Shown in pieces: positions 61,676 to 64,000 of a stretch of DNA of 64,000 bases. The stretch's first letter is position 1, and each line of letters opens with the position of its first letter. This DNA is from Bradyrhizobium oligotrophicum S58 (GTDB lineage: Bacteria; Pseudomonadota; Alphaproteobacteria; Rhizobiales; Xanthobacteraceae), in contig NC_020453.1 in NCBI RefSeq assembly GCF_000344805.1, positions 1,860,001 through 1,924,000 of the forward strand. Reading direction: 5' to 3'. The notes below the pieces were generated by a model. The model was not told the DNA's origin and made no database searches. It saw only the letters and a program-made list of their open reading frames with translations. Position numbers and translations under genes: made by a program.

Positions 61676-62899
61676 TTATTGAAGGAAACGTAGGATCGGG
61701 TGAATCCAACCAAAAGTATCTGGGAATACGTCAACCAATCTCGCTATTGCGCCGGCTAATCCGGTAAGTTTTACGGCTCCGACTGTAGCTGCGGCACGCA
61801 GGATGCGCGTGCACCACAAAATCAACCGCGGCCCAACTGCTTTGCCGGCCTTTCCAGCGCTGTCAACTATACTTGGGCGAGCAGTCTTCCAAAATGCGGC
61901 CGCGGCGTCTCTAGCAAGAGTGCTCGATGCAACTCCAGCATCAAACAAAGCTTTTGCGCCCGCGAGCGCGATGTCCGCGATTAACTTAACGACATTGTCC
62001 ATACTGGTTATTAAATCGTCGGCTAGCTCGTTGCTTCCCCTTACGACAATATCAAATGCTAGCAGATCCTCGCTGGCGTCAGTAGTGCCGGAAGGTAAGC
62101 GCTGTCTCAACCCATTTAGGGTATCCGGTAGTTGCTGATCGACTTGTTCCCGCGCATCTGGCTCGCAAAGCGCGTGAGAAAAATCGACCGAAAGTTCTAA
62201 TGCGCGTTGGGTTTGTTCGCTAGTAAGCCGATCGCGCGAGGCATTTTGCTTGAATAGCCGCCACTTTGGGAATTGCCGAAGCGTGCGGTCGAATGCGCGT
62301 GTAACGGAGAGGTAGCGCCCAGAAAGTAGTGGGGGCCACTCGTCGTTTGCTGTTGCTGCGTAATGTTCGAGCGTCTCTTGCTCATGCCCGAGTAGAAATA
62401 GCACGTCCTGTGTGGGGCGGCCTGTAGGGATGCGATCGGAAAGCTTCTGTAGAAAGGAAATCACCCGCTTATCAATATTCGGAGAATGGCCAGCGTTGAC
62501 CGCATGGGCGAGGTCTGCCGCAAGCTCCTTTAGCTGTTGGCGCAAGGCGCGCAATGCAGCTTTGATTGCTCGCTCGTCGAGATCGCTTTTGACCAGTCGA
62601 GTGGGGAGACTGAGTTTGTCCCGTCGTATCAAAGGCTCTATCGCTGCGGGCCTCAAGGTCGGAACTACTGGAGGCGGCTCGGCAACTTCCCCTGCACCAA
62701 ATCTGCGGCTCCACCAGCCCGCTCGACGCGGGACTGGCGGCGGAGCCTGACGACGTTGAAGCCCAAGGCGGGCTGCTTTGCTAACGACCGCATTACGTGT
62801 GACGTTCCCAAGCTCTGCTGCGATCTGCGAAGTGGTCAGTCCTGCATGCCACATTTTCACAAGTTGCGCTTCGCGCTCGTCGGTCCACACTACTCCCAT
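61676..62899 (-). CDS. GcrA N-terminal DNA-binding domain fused to a large unknown C-terminal region (moron)
   Basis: 407 residues from the ATG at 62899. Residues 1-50 (WTDEREAQLVKMWHAGLTTSQIAAELGNVTRNAVVSKAARLGLQ) are a clear GcrA HTH; GcrA is the alphaproteobacterial regulator that acts with sigma-70 at promoters bearing CcrM-methylated GANTC. The GcrA C-terminal element is replaced by a Pro-rich linker and about 300 residues: helical ALRQQLKELAADLAHAVN, FLLGHEQETLEHYAATANDEWPPLLSGRYL, then hydrophobic helices near the end (LIADIALAGAKALFDAG, LRAAATVGAVKLTGLAGAIARLV). It is AT-richer, on the opposite strand, and splits the terminase-portal module, so it is an inserted cargo gene. Confidence 0.75.
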   Translation of the reverse strand: MGVVWTDEREAQLVKMWHAGLTTSQIAAELGNVTRNAVVSKAARLGLQRRQAPPPVPRRAGWWSRRFGAGEVAEPPPVVPTLRPAAIEPLIRRDKLSLPTRLVKSDLDERAIKAALRALRQQLKELAADLAHAVNAGHSPNIDKRVISFLQKLSDRIPTGRPTQDVLFLLGHEQETLEHYAATANDEWPPLLSGRYLSVTRAFDRTLRQFPKWRLFKQNASRDRLTSEQTQRALELSVDFSHALCEPDAREQVDQQLPDTLNGLRQRLPSGTTDASEDLLAFDIVVRGSNELADDLITSMDNVVKLIADIALAGAKALFDAGVASSTLARDAAAAFWKTARPSIVDSAGKAGKAVGPRLILWCTRILRAAATVGAVKLTGLAGAIARLVDVFPDTFGWIHPILRFLQ

Positions 62900-63264
62900 T
62901 CGCCTTTGCTCCCCCTTGAGATTCGCGTAAAAGGTGTGAGTGCGGTCCTCACTATCAATTCTAGATCTCGCAGAATCAACGCAAATGTCCTGAGGACGGG
63001 TCGCAAAAGACGCGGGACGCCAGTTGTTTACGCGCAGTCGATCATCAAGGTAAAATGGTATGCCTCGGGATTTGTCATCCCTCAAGGTTGCAATTGTCAG
63101 GTCATTCTAGGCACGGTGATAAGTTGATTGTCAAACTACAATACAAGAGATCGCTTTCCGAGCCCGCGCTGTAATCCGATCCATGAGCGTCTTTGAGTCT
63201 CGTGCGCCCAGATGGAGATCGGAACGATCTCTTTGCGAGCCGCCATGTCCCGTAGTTTCGGGGC

Positions 63265-63471
63265 ATGGCAAAGAGCGTCGAAGAGCAGCTTGAAGAGACC
63301 CTAAACTCGATCAGCACGGTCGAGCAGAACGGTCAGCGCTACACGATCAAGGATCGTGAGCTCTGGCGCGCCGATCTGCGCCAGCTCGATCAACGCGCCC
63401 AGCGCCTCGAAAAGCAGGCCGCTCGGGCGAAGGCGGGCGGCATCAAGATTCAGCGGGTGGTCCCGCTGTGA
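63265..63471 (+). CDS. gpW-like head-tail joining protein
   Basis: 68 residues between the large terminase and portal genes, the position of lambda gpW. The pattern VEEQLEETLNSI, RYTIKDRELWRADLRQLDQRAQRLEKQAAR and a short basic end matches gpW-type proteins, which stabilise the filled head and form the tail attachment site. Its TGA overlaps the portal ATG. Here the moron separates it from the terminase. Confidence 0.78.
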   Translation: MAKSVEEQLEETLNSISTVEQNGQRYTIKDRELWRADLRQLDQRAQRLEKQAARAKAGGIKIQRVVPL

Positions 63472-64000
63472 TGAAGCTTGCTGCCCCATCGTTTACCGAC
63501 CGCCTTCTGGCGAGCGTCGCACCGGCCTACGCCACGCGGCGCTACCAGACGCGGATCGCCTTGAATCTTGCAGGCCAGTACGCTGGTGCCAGGGGCAACC
63601 GGGCGGCCCTGAAGGCGTGGCGTCCACATGCCGGTTCGGCCGATGGCGACTCGATCGGCGACCTGCCGGCGCTGCGCAGCCGCTCGCGTGACCTGAACCG
63701 CAACAATCCTATTGCGACCGGCGCGCGCTCGACCTCGCGGGCGAACATCGTCGGCTCGGGCCTCCGCGCCCGGTCAAAGATCAACCACGATCTGCTCGGC
63801 ATCAGCCCGGAGGCGGCCGACAAGTGGGAGCGCTACACCGAGACGCTGTTCGACTTGTGGGCTCAATCGAAGCTCTGCGACATCTCGCTCGCTCAGAATT
63901 TCTATGAGCTTCAGGCGCTGGTCTTCAATACCGTGTTCGAGTCCGGCGACACGTTCGTCCTGCGTCGGACCCCGAAGCGCCCGAATGCGATCGTCCCGCT
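63471..64000 (+). CDS. Lambda-family phage portal protein (N-terminal part, cut by window end)
   Basis: Starting at the ATG at 63471 (TGATG overlap with gpW gene), the frame reads MKLAAPSFTDRLLASVAPAY, then RSRSRDLNRNNPIATGARSTSR, ANIVGSGLRARSK and WERYTETLFDLWAQ, followed by VFESGDTFVLRR. This is the lambda portal (gpB) N-terminus with its Arg-rich helix and AxIVGxGL segment. About 176 residues are visible; roughly 350 more are expected. It forms the dodecameric DNA entry channel at one head vertex. Confidence 0.92.
   Translation, partial: MKLAAPSFTDRLLASVAPAYATRRYQTRIALNLAGQYAGARGNRAALKAWRPHAGSADGDSIGDLPALRSRSRDLNRNNPIATGARSTSRANIVGSGLRARSKINHDLLGISPEAADKWERYTETLFDLWAQSKLCDISLAQNFYELQALVFNTVFESGDTFVLRRTPKRPNAIVP

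Larger units (their letters stand above)
28184..64000. mobile_element. Lambda-like (siphovirus-type) prophage, left 35.8 kb, continues past window end
   Basis: The element starts at a tRNA-Val 3' fragment and contains a tyrosine integrase, excisionase-like protein, S24-type repressor, replication and recombination genes, HNH, lytic transglycosylase, Nu1/GpA-type terminase, a gpW-like protein and a lambda-type portal. Gene order and families point to a tailed phage with a lambda-like head-packaging module. Tail and lysis genes are expected beyond 64000. AT-richer single genes on the minus strand interrupt the phage modules and look like accessory cargo. Confidence 0.88.

Overview
The window looks like a GC-rich alphaproteobacterial chromosome, most probably Bradyrhizobium or a close Hyphomicrobiales relative (inferred from composition, gene content and GcrA-type regulators; no marker gene settles the genus). 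It has two parts: host chromosome from 1 to about 28183, and the left part of an integrated lambda-like prophage from 28184 to beyond the right edge.

Host part. On the minus strand lie type II secretion genes (gspD, a Sel1-repeat protein, gspE and the start of gspF), next to an outer-membrane beta-barrel protein. A plus-strand pair follows. One member is a 1681-residue protein that looks like an SF1 helicase whose Walker A and DExx motifs have decayed and whose second RecA domain is replaced by a linker, one membrane helix and a C-terminal domain. The other is a membrane-anchored SUMF1-domain protein. A secreted DUF4399 protein comes next. From 25193 down to 15628 runs a long minus-strand catabolic operon: Dabb protein, maleylacetate reductase, a hydroxyacid dehydrogenase-like enzyme, hydroxyquinol 1,2-dioxygenase, an FAD oxidase, a CUT2-type ABC importer and a YciI protein, with a divergent LysR gene. 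A second LysR gene diverges from a DUF1330-like gene.

Prophage part. The left junction is a 47-bp 3' fragment of tRNA-Val(CAC) at 28184-28230. Next to it sits a tightly overlapping three-gene minus-strand cargo operon of unknown function (TIGR04255-like protein plus two unrecognised proteins). The integration/lysogeny block (integrase, excisionase-like protein, HTH protein, a sliding-clamp homologue, an S24-type repressor lacking the usual catalytic residues) reads leftward. The replication/recombination block reads rightward: winged-helix regulator, Sak4-like ATPase, DUF669 ssDNA-binding protein, PD-(D/E)XK nuclease, GcrA-C-like zinc protein, SF2 helicase with an SSB-like tail, and prim-pol/DUF3987 primase-helicase. 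A palindromic operator family (arm TATCCGT) recurs at the lysogeny promoters and again at 49087-49352.

Farther right are an early minus-strand cluster (wHTH, HNH, lytic transglycosylase), a VRR-NUC nuclease, a minus-strand block of seven small genes including ArdA antirestriction protein, and then the packaging genes (dNMP kinase, Nu1-type small terminase, GpA-type large terminase, gpW-like protein, lambda-type portal cut by the window end). Several AT-richer single genes are scattered among these: an AAA ATPase, a possible nuclease, a multi-pass membrane protein, and a GcrA N-terminal domain fused to an unknown C-terminal region. They look like morons and, with the attL-proximal operon, are the best candidates for undescribed conflict or host-control systems.
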